DNA of 64,000 nucleotides. Source: Triglochin maritima (Eukaryota > Streptophyta > Magnoliopsida > Alismatales > Juncaginaceae). Positions 35,097-48,565 of the stretch are shown here, in pieces. Positions within the stretch are counted from its first letter, which is position 1; every line of letters begins with the position of its first letter. A program made the translations under genes and the position numbers. The notes beneath the pieces were generated by a model, which had not been told where the DNA came from, searched no databases, and saw nothing but the letters and a program-made list of their open reading frames with translations. The DNA is taken from contig OY821777.1 in assembly GCA_963682175.1 (NCBI GenBank), forward strand, positions 2,311,501 to 2,375,500. The letters are read 5' to 3'.

Positions 35097-36515
35097 CAAA
35101 ATGGTGTTTAGACCGGGGATTCAAGTGAAATCTAAAATCCAAAATTGACATAATAAGTGAAATCCAAAATCTAACCCCGGTCCCTTAATGGCACCTGGTT
35201 AGATGTCACAAAATTAAATTAAACTCAAACTCCTGGCGCTCGACCGAACCCTTCCATGCTGGTTGGGACAACATGATGTTAAACTCGGAGTGACATCACG
35301 CTGAAAAGAACACAAAAGATTGCAATAAATGTGATCCCACGCGTGGACAGTGCGACAAGACTTACGTTCCTCTATTGCCCCTCACTGCATGTGATGCCTA
35401 CCTAAACGTCTACAACTTGCAACTTGCAACACAACAAATCGTTGCAAACTATTACACGAATCCAGTGATGCATCCAAGATTAACACAAACGACCAACACA
35501 AATCCTTGGTTGAAAGAGGTCGAAGGACTGATTAAGGAGGCAATGGATGAACTCAAGATTGCCCCCGTGGCCACTGTATGGAACATGGAGTGTGTTACTG
35601 TTATGTAAGTAGTGATGCTGAATCGGTGGGGAGCAAAGCCTGCAGATGTACAGTGTTTTCACCACTCGTGGGCATCCTCCGCCCCCTCCTTTTCATCTAC
35701 TCACACGTGTTTGCAGGAAGCATCTTTAGTTTAACTGTTTATGGAAAAAATCAAGTACAAATTTTCAATATTTAGTTGCAAAAGTTATTTTAAGTGTCAT
35801 TGAGCTAACTCGAACTCAAATTCGAACGTGAGTGGGCTGTAGCCTTTTAAAATTATTTATGTAAGAAATTTAGAAGAAAAAATACAATATTTCAAATGGA
35901 TTCTGTTAAAATCAATAGAAAAAATCAATTTGGAATCATTTTATTGTTTCTGTTTTTTTATGATCCATAATTTCCCAACATCTGTGATTCCAAATGAAAA
36001 GTGATCCAACATCATTTTCACCGAGACTTAATTAACTACATTTGAACAACCGACAGCAGAGTTAACCCAACACATTAGTCGGATTGAGGAGTGAACAGTT
36101 AAAAGACCAATCTATGTCGTCCATACGAGAGACGTATCTAATCATCAGATCAAAGACCATATGTTTCTTGTTACCAGTGTTGATTTCATCTGATACAGTG
36201 TCCATGTCCACTTTTGGCGGGTCTGTTTCGGCGATCTGAGGGCATTTTTTTCGGAGTAAATCCGAGGAAATGAGCTTCAGAAATTTGGTACGAGTTAACT
36301 TTTATGAAAACAAATAGGAATGCGAGAGAATATTTTCTAAGCTTTACTACACTAAGACAATGAGAACCCACAAGCAGTGGCATTACACATCTACAATGAG
36401 ACTGCAGGAGAAACTCTGAAAAACTCAAATGCTTCAGCAGTTTCAGGAGAAAATGTACAGACGTAGTTCGGATTTGTGGTCGTTACTGCTATCACTGTAC
36501 AACAGTCTTGGATGG
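35097..36515. other. Intergenic, 3' side of the TRF-like gene
   Basis: It should contain the 3' UTR of the minus-strand gene that stops at 36516. A 77-codon plus-strand ORF at 35375-35608 has no recognisable domain and was left out. Confidence 0.4.
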
Positions 36516-39500
36516 TTATAGAAATCCAGGTCTTTTCTGCTCTACAACTTGCTTGGTATGGCCAAATATTATTCCCGGGTGCTTCTGCATCTCAGCCAAT
36601 TCCCTAACTCTGCGAAGGATCGGAGCAGGTATTGGTGCCGCATTATTATTCTTCCGTGACTGATGGGACTGCACAATAAACACAGTATCTTGTGAGGAGA
36701 GAAAATGCTGGTGTATGCTTTGGGGAAGTTGTTTTATTTCGTATCTCAGCAAGACATAACATAAGCAATGCCGCAGTAGAAGAAAATGAGATGAATAGTT
36801 CCAGGTTCTGTTTTAACTTTCAAATACGAAGAAACAAACATGACAAGGGCTCATAGTCATACATCTTTCTCCGTAGCCCCTTGAGAAAAGCTAGCTTTAA
36901 GAAGGTTTCGCCACTTGTCCTGAGAAACAAATACAATATATCATCAAGCTCTTTAGAACCTTTGCTGAAAGAATCCAGTCAAACTAGCATACCTTAAGAT
37001 CAACTGATGTTCTATACGTATGTGTTGCAAATGCTAGCCGTTTGATCTCAGACCACTTTCCAGGTCCAAATCTAGATACACCTTCCACTAGCTTCATAAC
37101 TTCGGTCAGCGTCCATGCTCGGTGGTGCTTCCTTTTAATAACATCTTTTGATGTCAACTTAGCATCTGATTTCCTCAACTGATCGGCATTTACCAAGTCT
37201 GGATCATTATTCTTCAATGAGTCTGCACCTGGATCATGGTTCTTCAATAAGTCTGTGCCTGGATCAGGATTCTCCAATAAGTCGGCACCAGTCACCAAGT
37301 TATCATCCTTTGGGATTGTAGGTAAATCCTGTACACAGGGAAGTGCAGTATCAATAACCAGATGGATAGTGCAACTTCAAACCAGGAAATATCAATAACC
37401 AGATGGATAGTACATACCATAAGAGTCAAAAACTCTTTTCGTGGTCGTGTTCTTCGCTCTCGAGAAACGTATGGTATTTGGACAACAGAACCTCCCAAAG
37501 AATCTTTTCTTGTGATGAAAGGAGTGCTGTTTGCAATCTTTTGACTTTGCCTGGGTTTAGCTTTGGGAGATGAATGATCATGGGCATCATTTCTAGAGGA
37601 AAAAGATCTCCATTCATCATTGTCAACATCAGGCTCCTCTTCAATGTATCTCTTCGTAGGTTTTCTAACTCTTTTAGCTCCAATCTGCTCTATGTGAACA
37701 TCTCCATCCACTGCAACAGAATCCATTTCAGTTCTTCCTGATTTCGTTCCAGATAATACAGTATGATCTTCTTGCCTAAACTCAGCAGAAGGTGAATGAT
37801 GTTTACGATGAGTGGATCGAGAAGCAGGCTTCTGTTTACAGTTGCCATTTTCCCTTTGAACTACTTCAGGTGCTTCATCTTTAAGTACTCTATGTTCTTT
37901 TAGAACATAACTTGTCATTGGAACATGACAAGAATTAGTCAAACCCATAGTAATCCTTCTCTTAAGCCACACTTTGTCCTTCACTGATGTCTGACGTCCA
38001 AAAACTGCTCTAAACGTTTCTTGAAGAGCTCTAATTGTGAGACTGTCCAAGCATATCTCCTTTTTTAGTAAAGAAAAATCAGGCTGAGACCTTGCATTTA
38101 TCTCAGTAGCTGAGGTTTTGGAGGCGTCGGTATCATTCACTGGCTGCTCACGATCCGTCTCAAGGTTGCTGCAATCAACATTTCTTGGTGAAGCAGATAT
38201 TACCTGCTAACAATTTTCAAATAATTAAAAAGATTGCTAGACAGGGAGGAGAGAAATCTAAAAAAATCTAAATGGATATTGCGTTAGTAATTGGACAACT
38301 CTTACCCTCATCAAGTTATATCAAGAATATTGAGCTGGGGGAAAATGATTTGCATGGTACAATTCAAAGACCAATGCAAATTTATATTGGCATCCAGGGT
38401 AATCTTATAGTAGTTGTTGCTAGGCACACTATTAGGAGCTCCTTATAGCTTCTAAATAGTATTAAAGTTGAAAATAGAACTCCCAGAGTGATATTTGCTG
38501 CTGAGACAACCATGCCCACTTTCTTAAATGTTGACACTGAGACTGAAGAACTTGTGAGAAAATTTGTGTTTCAGATACATGAACCCTAAAAAGACAAGAA
38601 ACGGGTGTAGATTTTGTTCTACATTTCTCTTATGATGCTTAGTTGCAAAAGATCGGAACAAGGTCTAATGATGCAGAGTCAAAACTGTTTTGAGTCATAA
38701 GGAAATGCTAGCATCATACATTTCCGCCTGAATTGTAATATTAGCTGCTGGTATCAATATATAGTTGTTTGACACTAGCTTTCAACAGCCATGTAACGTA
38801 TCATGAAAGATAGGCTTACTACTGCATGTAGAGCTACGAGTTTTATTATGTGGAGACCAAGCACTCTGTACATATCATGTGCTTACCCAAGAACATACAA
38901 CTGAAAAGAGTAGGTTGAGTGATTTTTCACATAACTACGGAGTCAGAAGGGAAAAGATCTAAGTGTTTGAATACATCCTCCACCAGCCAAATTGACACAC
39001 AGTGTCACAGAAAAGAACAATGGGTCAATTGATGATGACAATAATAATAATAATAATAATAATAATAACTTGCTTGACGAAGGCAACCAGATAACAGTCT
39101 TTATGCGATTCTACCCTTCTAGGTCAGACCATGACTTAGCGTCTTGAGCAAATAACCTTCCTATACCTACTAGAAAAACATTGGTTGTTACTGACAGGGC
39201 TACATAAATCTAACATGATAATGATAATAATAAAACAATAATAACGATAATAATAGTCTCAACTCTCAACAATGAAATAAAACTAGGTCAAACAACTGAC
39301 GCTTGTAGAGAAATTAAAATTAGAAACAAACCTCAAGGTTGGGATTTTGCTCGGGTATTGTGGTTTTGATTTCCTCCTGTTTTTGTATACCTGAATATAA
39401 TGTGTCACTACAAATAAGTAAAAATTGCATAGGTTTTAAAAATAAGATTAGATATAAATCACAAGATTCCAAAATCTACACAATAATGAATAGACAATAC

Positions 39501-42500
39501 TAAATTTAGCTGGATCAATCGTAATCACTATATACTATGAGAGAATAGACAATACTTGCAATTTGATAATATATGGACATGCTAAAATTAGGTTAATTTA
39601 ACAAGAATGGATCTCATGTCCATGAACCCATGGTTCCAACAAATCTTCCATGCTAGAGCATCTATTGATTTGTTAAATACTTCTGGTCATGTGTCATGAA
39701 AACCAGAAGTTTGGATTTCATCCGAAATAAAACCTTTATAACTGGCAGCATAATGACAATGGAGTGATACATACAAATGAGAAACAAAAAGGATAGTAGT
39801 TTGAAGCAAATATTGGATCTAGTTACCAAAAGTTTCAGATTAACAATACAAGTGATAATTCTTAAGAGACTAGCAACATAGAAGTGAAGCTTAAAGGCAG
39901 TTAGTTAGGCACCAATAGGGGTGTCAATGGAAGTTCGAAATTCGGAAATTCGTTCGCGTCCGATTCGAAAAATATTTGGTCCAAACAATATCTGATCCGA
40001 AAAATATTCGATTCGTGTAATATTCGGGACACGCGAATGTGAATACGGATAGTGATACATTCAAATCGAATAATATCTGATCCGAAATTTAATATCCGAA
40101 TACGATAGCAACATTCTAAATCTTTATTCGTATCCGAAACATATATAAATTTTAAAAATATAATTATAATATACATCATCCATCCTTTTATATCATACAT
40201 ATACATTCTCAATGAAATTATGTTAAACATAAATGTATCAATTAAAATATAAATTATTAAAACTTCATAAATTTAATTTCCCAAAAAACAAACTAGTTTG
40301 GGATAAAAGGCTTTGTTGTTGTTGTTGTCCCAAAAAACAGAACTCCCACAAGCTCACAAATCACAAGTCAAATTTTGATGTGTATTTGTTTTGGCGACAC
40401 AATGCATAGAGAAATACTACTAGAGTATTAAAGATTATCTAATTTCTTAGTGCTTAAACAAGAATTCAAGTCGGATTCTTGGATTCGGATATCCGGCTTT
40501 CCGAATTTTTATTCAGATGCAGATAAAATCCGAATTCGATTCGAATCCGGAGGATACAGATTCGAACGTCCAATATAACATCCCGTCGGATTCGAATTCG
40601 AATTCCGATGTCCATATGTGTTTTCAAATGCAAATGCGGATTCTGCTACATTCGCTTCGAATTCGCTCCATTGACACCCCTAGGCACCAACACAAAAACT
40701 TTGCAACTCTATGTGTTTATGGAAGATATTGTAGAAAACATTTTAGGTGGTAAAAATGGCTAGAAAACTATCAACTACATTTTGCACTAGTAGGTTAATC
40801 CTTCAATAATTTGATTTGTAGACCATAGGAACTAATTTTGGTGTTTCTTGTGGTGACATCAAGATCATTACCTGAATTTGAATCTTCAGATATCACGATA
40901 CTTGAGAACCTTGTAATTTAAAGCTACAAGAGAATAATTATAGACAACCATATATGCAGTTTTTGGGACCACTAACCATATGTGTGGTATATGTTTTACA
41001 TACAAGTCTTGCACAATATATGAGTTAAATACATCGAATGAAGATAACTTCTTAATCTGGTGCAAGAATGACTCTTCTGTATTTACAAAACTAACTCGAT
41101 TTGATTTGACCTATTCCAGGATTGAATAAGGTCACATATATTTCTCTATAATAACAAACTTGTCATGATCAAAGGTAGTTTCATATTGTCAAAACTTATT
41201 CTCTTTAATGATTATTTGGTCTGGGCATGTCATTGAAATATGCTGCAGAGCCATAAGGGGAAAATCATTTAAACTTTAATCTACTTGCAACTCTTCTAGA
41301 AACTAAGATTTCCTTGCTTTGCCAACCAAAAAGGTGTGCGTCACTGGTCTCATTCTGTCAAAATATTCCTCCACAACTATTAATCAGCCTTGTGACTGGT
41401 CCATTGGTCACTGTAGTAAAAAAACTGCCCACAACATAAGCAACATGAAATATGTTGTAGAAACCAGAGGAAAGGTATTTATGAAATATCTCAAGGTCAC
41501 TAAAAAATTACTAATGAAAGGATCTATCAGGTTAGAACACGAAACATTATAAGCTGCAAGGTAAAATGTAGTTCATATTTAGACCTTCAGCATGGGTAAG
41601 AAGTGAAGAGGATTATTTACAAATAGAGATCTAAACAGTTTGTCTTAAATGATAACATTACATTCAAATATCTAACTTATTCTTCAGTGTAACAAATAAT
41701 AGAAGTTTTGACTTGAGCTCTCAGCAAACCTTCAATATCACATAGCTCTTTCTCGCAACCTTCCAACATATGTTTGACTTCCATGACTTCCTTGTCTGTT
41801 GCAGGAACAAAAGTTCCATTTCCCTCAACCTTAAAACAAATAGTAGCTGATTATTGACATATTAATGTCACCACATATAAGTCAAAGCAAGAGAGATGTT
41901 GTAGCAATAAGAAATGAAGAAGCATGTTAGCAGTGCCAAACCGGATCTTTCTAGCTCGAAAGAAGGATGCATAATCAGAAATGAAGAAAAAAAGGATACC
42001 CATTAGAAATGAAGTTAGAGTCGTAACTAATAAATTATTTGAGTGAATTATATCAAGCAAACCTACATCGCAATTCGCACGTCCAAAGTATCACAGATTT
42101 ACAGTACTTCTGCAAATAAGGGATGCTTGTGCAGAGACATGAAAAATGTGCATGCATGCATCTACCTACTAGTAGGAAGTAAACCAAAGGAGGAAAAATG
42201 TTGAGTGACATAGCAAGATGAAATTTGAAGGCAGAGGGAAAAGGTTTGATTATAAAAGCATGTTGATTCACTAGTACTTTAAGGGAGATAAGTAAATAAA
42301 ATGAAGATATATACTTATGATGCATATTTAATTGTAATAAAATAGGAAGGAGAATAACATTCACTTAATGATTAATGAAATTTTAACATTTAGTCTTACT
42401 CTCTTGATCAATTAAACAAAAGATGATGTCATGGAAATCTTTTAAGTTTGTCATCATAAAGGGTATGGAGTACACATATTGCATAGCAAGAAGTCAACAA

Positions 42501-43182
42501 TATGTTCATAAGAATATTCATTGGGAACGAGTTTACACACCACTTGTAGAATGCCAAATTTGTACAACTTCAAAACCATCAAACATTAATAGATCACAAC
42601 TTCAAATATTGGCTAGAGTAGGAAGCCAAATTACTTTATAGAGTAATACACATTAAAAAAGTGAATGCCGGAATCATTTCAGAAACGAAATATTGTAGAA
42701 TTAAAATCTCAAACATTCACGTCATTAACTCCGACAACCAACAACTTCAGTAGGAAATAAAATTAAGACTTAAATACAGGTATTTACTGAAAAATTAAAA
42801 TATTCAAGTGATCTCTACAACTATGAGTATCTCCAGTCACCAAATGCCTTTCACTCAAAGTACCATTCACTACATTAAGCTAATGGAACATGAGACAGAG
42901 ATGCTTGTTAGAGACCCAAGACAACGACTGCTACTACTACAACGCGCACTTATTCACAATGTTTTATACAGACAATTCGGATAAAATGCACAAATGATAA
43001 GTCACTTCCGCTACATGAAGTATGAACAGAACAAGCTTTCGAAAGTGAAAATTCTTAGTTTTAACAACTATTAGCATGCATTAAATGCTACTTTAGCACA
43101 CAAAATTTACCCGTACGAGTTTGTAAACAACAGATTCCACAAGTCCATCCCGTCCTCGAACAAAAGCAGTAGAACAAGCCAT
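36516..43182 (-). CDS. TRF-like (telobox MYB/SANT) DNA-binding protein
   Basis: A nuclear protein with a C-terminal telobox-type MYB domain, the kind that binds telomeric TTTAGGG-like or telobox DNA (TRFL family). Coding exons: 43111-43182 (MACSTAFVRG), 41730-41829 (FVPATDKEVMEVKHMLEG), 40872-40909 (SSIVISEDSNS), 39332-39390, 37418-38203 (largest; basic KRVRKPTKRYIEEEPDVD and YVSRERRTRPRKEFLTLM), 36993-37328, 36863-36919 and 36516-36668. The MYB domain spans exons 6-7: RAWTLTEVMKLVEGVSRFG, GKWSEIKRLAFATHTYRT, then VDLKDKWRNLLKAS, the telobox signature. Exon 6 also has a short NPDPGTDLLKN-type repeat, three to four copies. Phases agree from exon 3 to the stop and between exons 1 and 2, but exon 2 (phase 1) does not join exon 3 (needs phase 2), so one small exon or a different splice site is missing from this model. 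Confidence 0.8.
39041..39067. repeat. (AAT)n microsatellite in a TRF-like intron
   Basis: About nine AAT units in intronic DNA, with a second looser AAT-rich stretch near 39,222-39,255. Confidence 0.8.
39916..40682. mobile_element. hAT-type MITE, 767 bp, in a TRF-like gene intron
   Basis: Perfect 15-bp terminal inverted repeats TAGGGGTGTCAATGG / CCATTGACACCCCTA with an exact 8-bp target duplication GGCACCAA on both sides (39908-39915 and 40683-40690). An 8-bp duplication and TAGGG-type ends are typical of hAT elements. The arms are rich in TTCGGAT/ATCCGAA words and pair further inward. There is no transposase ORF. It sits between coding exons 3 and 4 and does not touch splice sites. Confidence 0.9.
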
Positions 43183-43989
43183 ACTCTTCTCCACAAACAA
43201 CATCAAACCACGTAATCGAGTCCACGACCACGAATCCACCTCATACAACCCGATCCAACGAGTAATTCGAAACCTAAATCAACTAAACACACTTCGATTC
43301 CCAAATCAAGGGGAAATAACAAAAAATCCACGAATTTCGAGGACTCGCCGTGAAATCGAGAGGAAAATTTAGGGTTTGGGTGGGAATCGGAGGTGGCAAG
43401 AAAGGGGAAAGGGGTTTCGAATTGGACGGAAGAAAACATGGTTGATCCCACGTTGGGTTAGGGTGGGTAGTGATCCGACGGTTGAGGAGGTGCTTCGAGA
43501 GGTTTGGACGGTCAGGATTGCCGGAGAGTTTGGCGCAAAGGTCTCGGGCAAAGATGATGACGGTACGAGACTCGAGAGTGGTCATTTCTCTCATTTACAG
43601 TTTGAAATATTTTAATTGAGATTTTTTATATTTCATTATGGGAGTTTTTTTTAAATATTAAAAGAAATGGTAAGAAGTAAGAACTAAAAAATTATCAAAT
43701 TATTTTGCAAAAATATGCATATTATATTCATAAGTCGACACCGCAAATAAGTCCATAGGACTAGGTACTGGAAGCACCAAGATTTGGAGGATAAATTCAA
43801 AATGTCATCTCAATTCGTCATGTCTCAACTTCTGAACGAGATATTTATAATTTTTAAAAAAATTGTAAGTTTTACAATGTTATAATTTGGAGGATAACTA
43901 GTTTAGACCACTTCAGAGTTTAGCCAAAACAAAACTACTAACGGTATTTAGTTCAATACAAGTATATAACTTGGGAAGGTCATCAAAAT
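43183..43989. other. Upstream region of the TRF-like gene
   Basis: It should contain the 5' UTR and promoter of the minus-strand gene. 43,370-43,600 is GC-richer, consistent with a leader. No coding exon accepted. Confidence 0.4.
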
Positions 43990-45240
43990 ACAAGCAAAAA
44001 GGTCCCCAAAACCATAGCGGAAATTTAAACTTTTTGAACACAATGGATCAACTCAAACACCTGAGGACGCTACTCAGATCACACAACGCAACAAAGGTGC
44101 ACCACATACAGGAGTTTGTCAAGAGTACGATTACATTCAAAATGACAAGATGGACTATACACATGTAATCATAACAACCTCAAAATAAGACAGAAAGATC
44201 CGGTAACAGTGTACTCGTCCTCAGTCCCCACTCTCTCACTGCCGCTCCGGCCCTGAAAAATAATATGGAACTATGTATAAGTTTCCATAAGGAAACCCCG
44301 TATGTCAAATCTACCTATATGCATATGATACATTTATACACAAAACTTAACATGATAGTATACATGACATATAATACAATAACATAACTTTACTTAACAT
44401 GACAACAATCATACATATTATAAATAAAAACGGACCCTACATGGTCACTTGTAACATTCACTTGGCTGGAAATATCATCAGTCACATACTTTGCCGGAAT
44501 ATAACATCGACCACATACTTTGCTGGAATAAATCATCAGCCACATACTTTGCCGGAATATAACATCGACAACATACTTTACTGGAATAAATCATCAGCCA
44601 TATACTTTGCTGAAATATAACATCAGCCACATATAAATGAATACATAATCAACATAACATCCACCGAATGATAATGATCCGGTGGTCAACTTCGCTGCCG
44701 TCAAGGCTGGGCAACAACCTCACCTCACAGAGTCCATCTACTTTGTCATCGTAAATGCTAGGCAGTCTCTCCACGCCCCCACAGAGTTGAACAATAAGAA
44801 CAATATATATTACTGAAATAACAGCGTAAACGATGGAACTACTTAACATAACCGGTCGACCGAACTTCTCAAACGGTCGAACCAACATATGACCCCGGTC
44901 GACCGAAACTTTTGGATTTGATTAAATAATATAAATATAATGGTCAATTACATCACTTTAATGGTCGGACAATATCACATACTCGGTCGACCATTTAAAG
45001 ACTTAAAAGTATTATGATATTTATCTCACGGTCGAACAGCAAAGGAGTCCCGTCCAACTGAAAACTACCAGGGGAAACCTAGAAGTTTCTAGTCATCAAT
45101 CGGTCGAACGTTCTTGATAATCGGTCGAACAATCCACTTAATTATTTAAGTTAACGGTCGAACAACACATTAATTCGGTCGACCGGAAATTATCATAGTC
45201 TTCATCTTCTTCCCAAATCACGTTTAACCGTTCGACCGAT
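43990..45240. mobile_element. LTR of family 1 (copy C), truncated or decayed
   Basis: GGTCCCCAAAACCATAGCGG near 43,996 and GTTTCCATAAGGAAACCCCG near 44,280 match the corresponding parts of copies A and B, in the same orientation as A. CGGTCGACCG-type motifs follow from about 44,850 (for example 44,852, 44,896, 44,983 and a partner near 45,176). No clean TG...CA termini or target duplication were found, and the right boundary is uncertain. Confidence 0.6.
44459..44635 (+). repeat. 29-30-bp tandem repeat (about six copies) in LTR copy C
   Basis: Units of the form CCACATACTTTGC(C/T)GGAAT followed by A(T/A)AA(C/T)ATC alternate through this stretch. It lies where copy A has its 117-bp duplication. 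Confidence 0.8.
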
Positions 45241-46687
45241 TGAATGTAAATAAATCAGTGGAGGGAGAGATTCGGAAAGAAAGGTAAATTCAGTTCGAGA
45301 TATATCGGACCGTTTGAAAATTTGGATTGAGTCGGAGAAGTGGCCTATCGTATTGCACTGCCACCACAATTCTAAAGTCTTCATAATGTTTTTCATGTAT
45401 CGATGTTGAGAAAGTATGTGTCGGACCCGTCACACATTATTGAGATAGAGGGCCCGGAAATACAGCAAGATAGATTTCAGAAGTACAGAATGTGGTCGAA
45501 TCCGAATGGGGGTTCCAAATTGTTATGCATGCATATTATTTGTGTTGCATGTCTTTTGATTGTGCTCATTGACTGATTGTCATATTCCGAATCAGTTTCC
45601 ACATGATTATGATTCTGTTTGATTGTTGGCTGGTACTTGCATGCTATCGAGCTCACAATTTGTTGATTATATTTTTCAGATTATTTATGAGTCTATCAGA
45701 TGGATATAAATATTAGAGTGAGCAGTGGTCAGGATAGTGGATCGTATCTTAACGCACAAGGTTTGGGCGGGTAAACACTTGTTTGCGCTCGGGGTGTTTC
45801 AAATGGTAGATAGCTTTATAATATTCTAAAATGATTCGTAATATCCTTGAAGTAACAAGTCTATGTTGTATATGTTGTAACAAGTTTTATATCATTCAAT
45901 TTCAGGTAATTAACCTTTAAGTGAAATGGTTTTGATATCTTTCAAGCAACCTAATGAAAATACCAACTTAAATTTAAAAATAAAATGACTTTTTAAAGAA
46001 AATTAATAAAAAACAACAAAAAAGGAGGCCAATGGCCTTGGGACACGTGGACCCAGACCCCAATCTTGGGTCACAACCTGACCAGTTCCGACCCCAGTTA
46101 AGGGGTCGGATCCAGGTCGCGACTCGGTCCAAAACTCAAAATTTCCCACAAAAATCCGATCTGGTTCGGGTTCTGTCCGGACCGAATCTGACCGGTCCGA
46201 TCTTCGATCCGGACCCCGGAGAGCATCTGGGTCCGGACCGATTCTCAGCCCTACGTACAACACAGCATGTAATTTTATAAAACAGTGTTCTTACCATTTT
46301 AAGAGAAAAACATGTTTTATTCACTGAAAAATAACATTAAATAACTGAGCACGTACTCTGAGAAAATGCATGCCTGCGAAAAAAAGAGTGGCGATATGGA
46401 TATGGTGTGACTCTCTCTCGTCATTATTGGGCAAGATCTGACTCATAGTTTTCTTAGAATTTTAAGAAAAATATTTTAGTAATTAATGATACTTACGACA
46501 TTGAGAGCGCACAGATAATAAATACAATTAATAAAATACATTGTGAATACTGTTTAAAACTACTTAAATCGTCCCAAAAATTACCTTTTTGCTCTTAACA
46601 AATCAATTAATACATATTTCATCCCGTGTCTTTAAACAAAATTTTTGACTTAATTTCACTCACATCCCTTGTACCAACACCACTAAA
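45241..46687. other. Gene-free stretch with decayed repeat DNA
   Basis: 46,020-46,255 is rich in GGTCCGGACC/GATCTGG words and ends ATTCTCAGCCCTA, resembling one terminus of a hAT-like MITE, but no partner end was found. No gene seen. Confidence 0.35.
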
Positions 46688-47850
46688 ATGTCTGGCGAAG
46701 CACCTGGATCTGGCGAGGTAATAGAGACAGATTTTTTTTCCGACTTGGGCGTCTGGATAAGACGCCTCCACCAAAAGCAGATAACTGGATGGATTGTTAC
46801 CTGAAACGTGATCGCATACACGAAATGAGTTCTTGTGATACGAGTATTGCACTGCGAAAAAACACAAAAAGAAAATGTTGCGGTTGTCGTTTTTTGGTAA
46901 ACGTAGTCGAGCGACGGGATCGTGATGGATGCGTCGTTGTTTCTAATAGCACCTATAGGCAGCACAACCACACACTTGCAGTTTATTCAGAGGGTCACCG
47001 ACAAGTCAGCATGCTTAGTACTGGGGCCAAGCAAATTGTTCGTGATATGACAGAAGCACAAGCAAGACTACGTAACATTTTGTTGGCAGTAAAGGAGAAA
47101 TTCCCGGAGGATAATCCTAATCAAAGACACATTTATAACTTCAGAGAGTACATGAGGAGGACGAAATCTGAAGACAGGAATCCCGCTAAGCAGTTTCTTA
47201 GTCAGGCAGTGCAGTATAACTATTTGCGTTGGATTGTGGCAGATGAAGAAACTAATGTTCTCACTCACGCATTTTTGGCACATCCGACTTCAATTCAGTT
47301 GTTGCGTACATACCCTTTCGTAATCTACATGAATTCGACGTATAAGATGAACAAGTACAAGATGCATTTGTTTGAGATGGTTGAGGTTACTCCAACAAAC
47401 ATGAATTTCCTCGTCGGATATGCGATTTTGAAGGATGAAACCGAATCTAGTTACCGATGGGTGTTGGAGAGATTGTGAGATCTGTTATTGAATATTGTTA
47501 GCCTGATTGCAATAATAACGGACCGGGAGATGTGTCTGATGCGACCAATGACAGATGTTTTTCCTGAGTCTGCTCATTTACTTTGCACCTGACATATCAA
47601 CACAAACGTGTACAACTATGCATACCACGTATTCAGCAAAAGAAAGCATATTGCAGATAGTTTTAGACGTGCAAAGCGGAGGAGAGTTATGGTTTCTGAT
47701 TCACAGACGGATTATGATAGATCAGTCCGTAATCTGAAAGATTCTTTCAAGTCCTGACCAGTGCTCACAGAGTATGTGGAAGACACGTCGTTGGTGCATA
47801 AAGAAAAATTTGTGTTGAATTGGACAAATAAATTTCTTCATTTCGGCAAC
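46688..47850 (+). pseudogene. Mutator-like (MULE/FAR1-type) transposase remnant
   Basis: The open stretch 46789-47478 encodes CCGCRFLVNVVERRD and QHNHTLAVYSEGHRQVS, a FAR1-like region. It then gives RTYPFVIYMNSTYKMNKYKM and FLVGYAILKDETESSYRWVL, the start of the MULE transposase catalytic domain with the conserved first Asp position replaced by Asn (YMNSTYKMN versus the usual ..D.TYKTN). A stop follows at 47476-47478. Related sequence continues in other frames (ITDREMCLMRPMTDVFPES; VYNYAYHVFSK) to about 47,850 with further stops. It is a decayed transposase with no intact zinc-finger tail. 46,688 holds an upstream ATG (MSGEAPGSGE) that may be the original start. Confidence 0.75.
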
Positions 47851-47879
47851 ACTACAAACTCGAATCACCGGTCACAAAC

Positions 47880-48150
47880 TGACCACCTCGACCCTTCCTA
47901 ATGACTCACTCAGCCGAAGGACTACAATGTCGCCCCCGTCCTCGACCATACTGTTGTATCGCCTCATCTTGTGGCTCCAAGCCATACCAGCTCTCATCGT
48001 CACTCTCGTCGTGACTACTCAACTCATCTGAATCGTCCTCGTCGTCGAAAGAATCCTCAAGTGTTTGACGACGACGTAAAAGATCTATCTCTCTCCTAAC
48101 TGAAGCAGAAATACCCCGTCTACGTGGATGACGAGGACTTGACTCATCTA
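47880..48150 (-). pseudogene. Fragment with acidic C-terminal coding-like sequence
   Basis: On the minus strand about 48,080-47,930 reads SFDDEDDSDELSSHDESDDE and then WYGLEPQDEAIQQYGRGRGR, coding-like in composition but bounded by stops. It faces the MULE remnant tail to tail and may be the end of another transposon protein. No family could be assigned. Confidence 0.3.
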
Positions 48151-48270
48151 CTTATTACGTACCACACGTAAGGGAATTGATTTCCCTTTTCCTCCATGGT
48201 AACCCAATGACTATTAATTTAATTTAAAAAATAAAAATTTGTTAATGAATTTACCAAAATAATAAAACTA

Positions 48271-48565
48271 ATTATTAACTTAATAATCAATTTATTTTGC
48301 AATTACCACAAATTGTAATCAATAATCCTTTATTAATATCGTCCACAATTAATTATTAACTTAATAATCAATTTATTTAGCAATTATCACAATTTATAAT
48401 CAATAATTCCTTACTAAAATAATTAAACTAATTATTAACTTAATAGTCAAATTATTTAGTAATTTTCACAATTTATAATCAATAAAGGATTTACTAAACT
48501 AAATTAATTAATTATTAACATAATATTCAATTTATTTTGCAATTATCACAATTTATAATCAATTT
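48271..48565 (+). repeat. AT-rich tandem repeat, about 80-bp unit, four copies
   Basis: ATTATTAACTTAATAATCAA starts at 48271, 48352, 48431 and 48511 (diverged). Each copy continues with CAATTTAT..(T/A)GCAATTA.CACAA.TT.TAATCAATA. It contains no genes. Confidence 0.8.

Noticed and set aside
35375..35608. A 77-codon plus-strand ORF
   Set aside because: No recognisable domain or TATA/leader context; treated as chance.
40517..40753. A plus-strand ORF of 78 codons
   Set aside because: It lies inside the hAT MITE arm, and its sequence is TTCGAAT-rich inverted-repeat DNA.
46020..46255. GGTCCGGACC-rich stretch ending in CAGCCCTA as a hAT MITE
   Set aside because: Only one possible terminus; no inverted partner or 8-bp duplication found.
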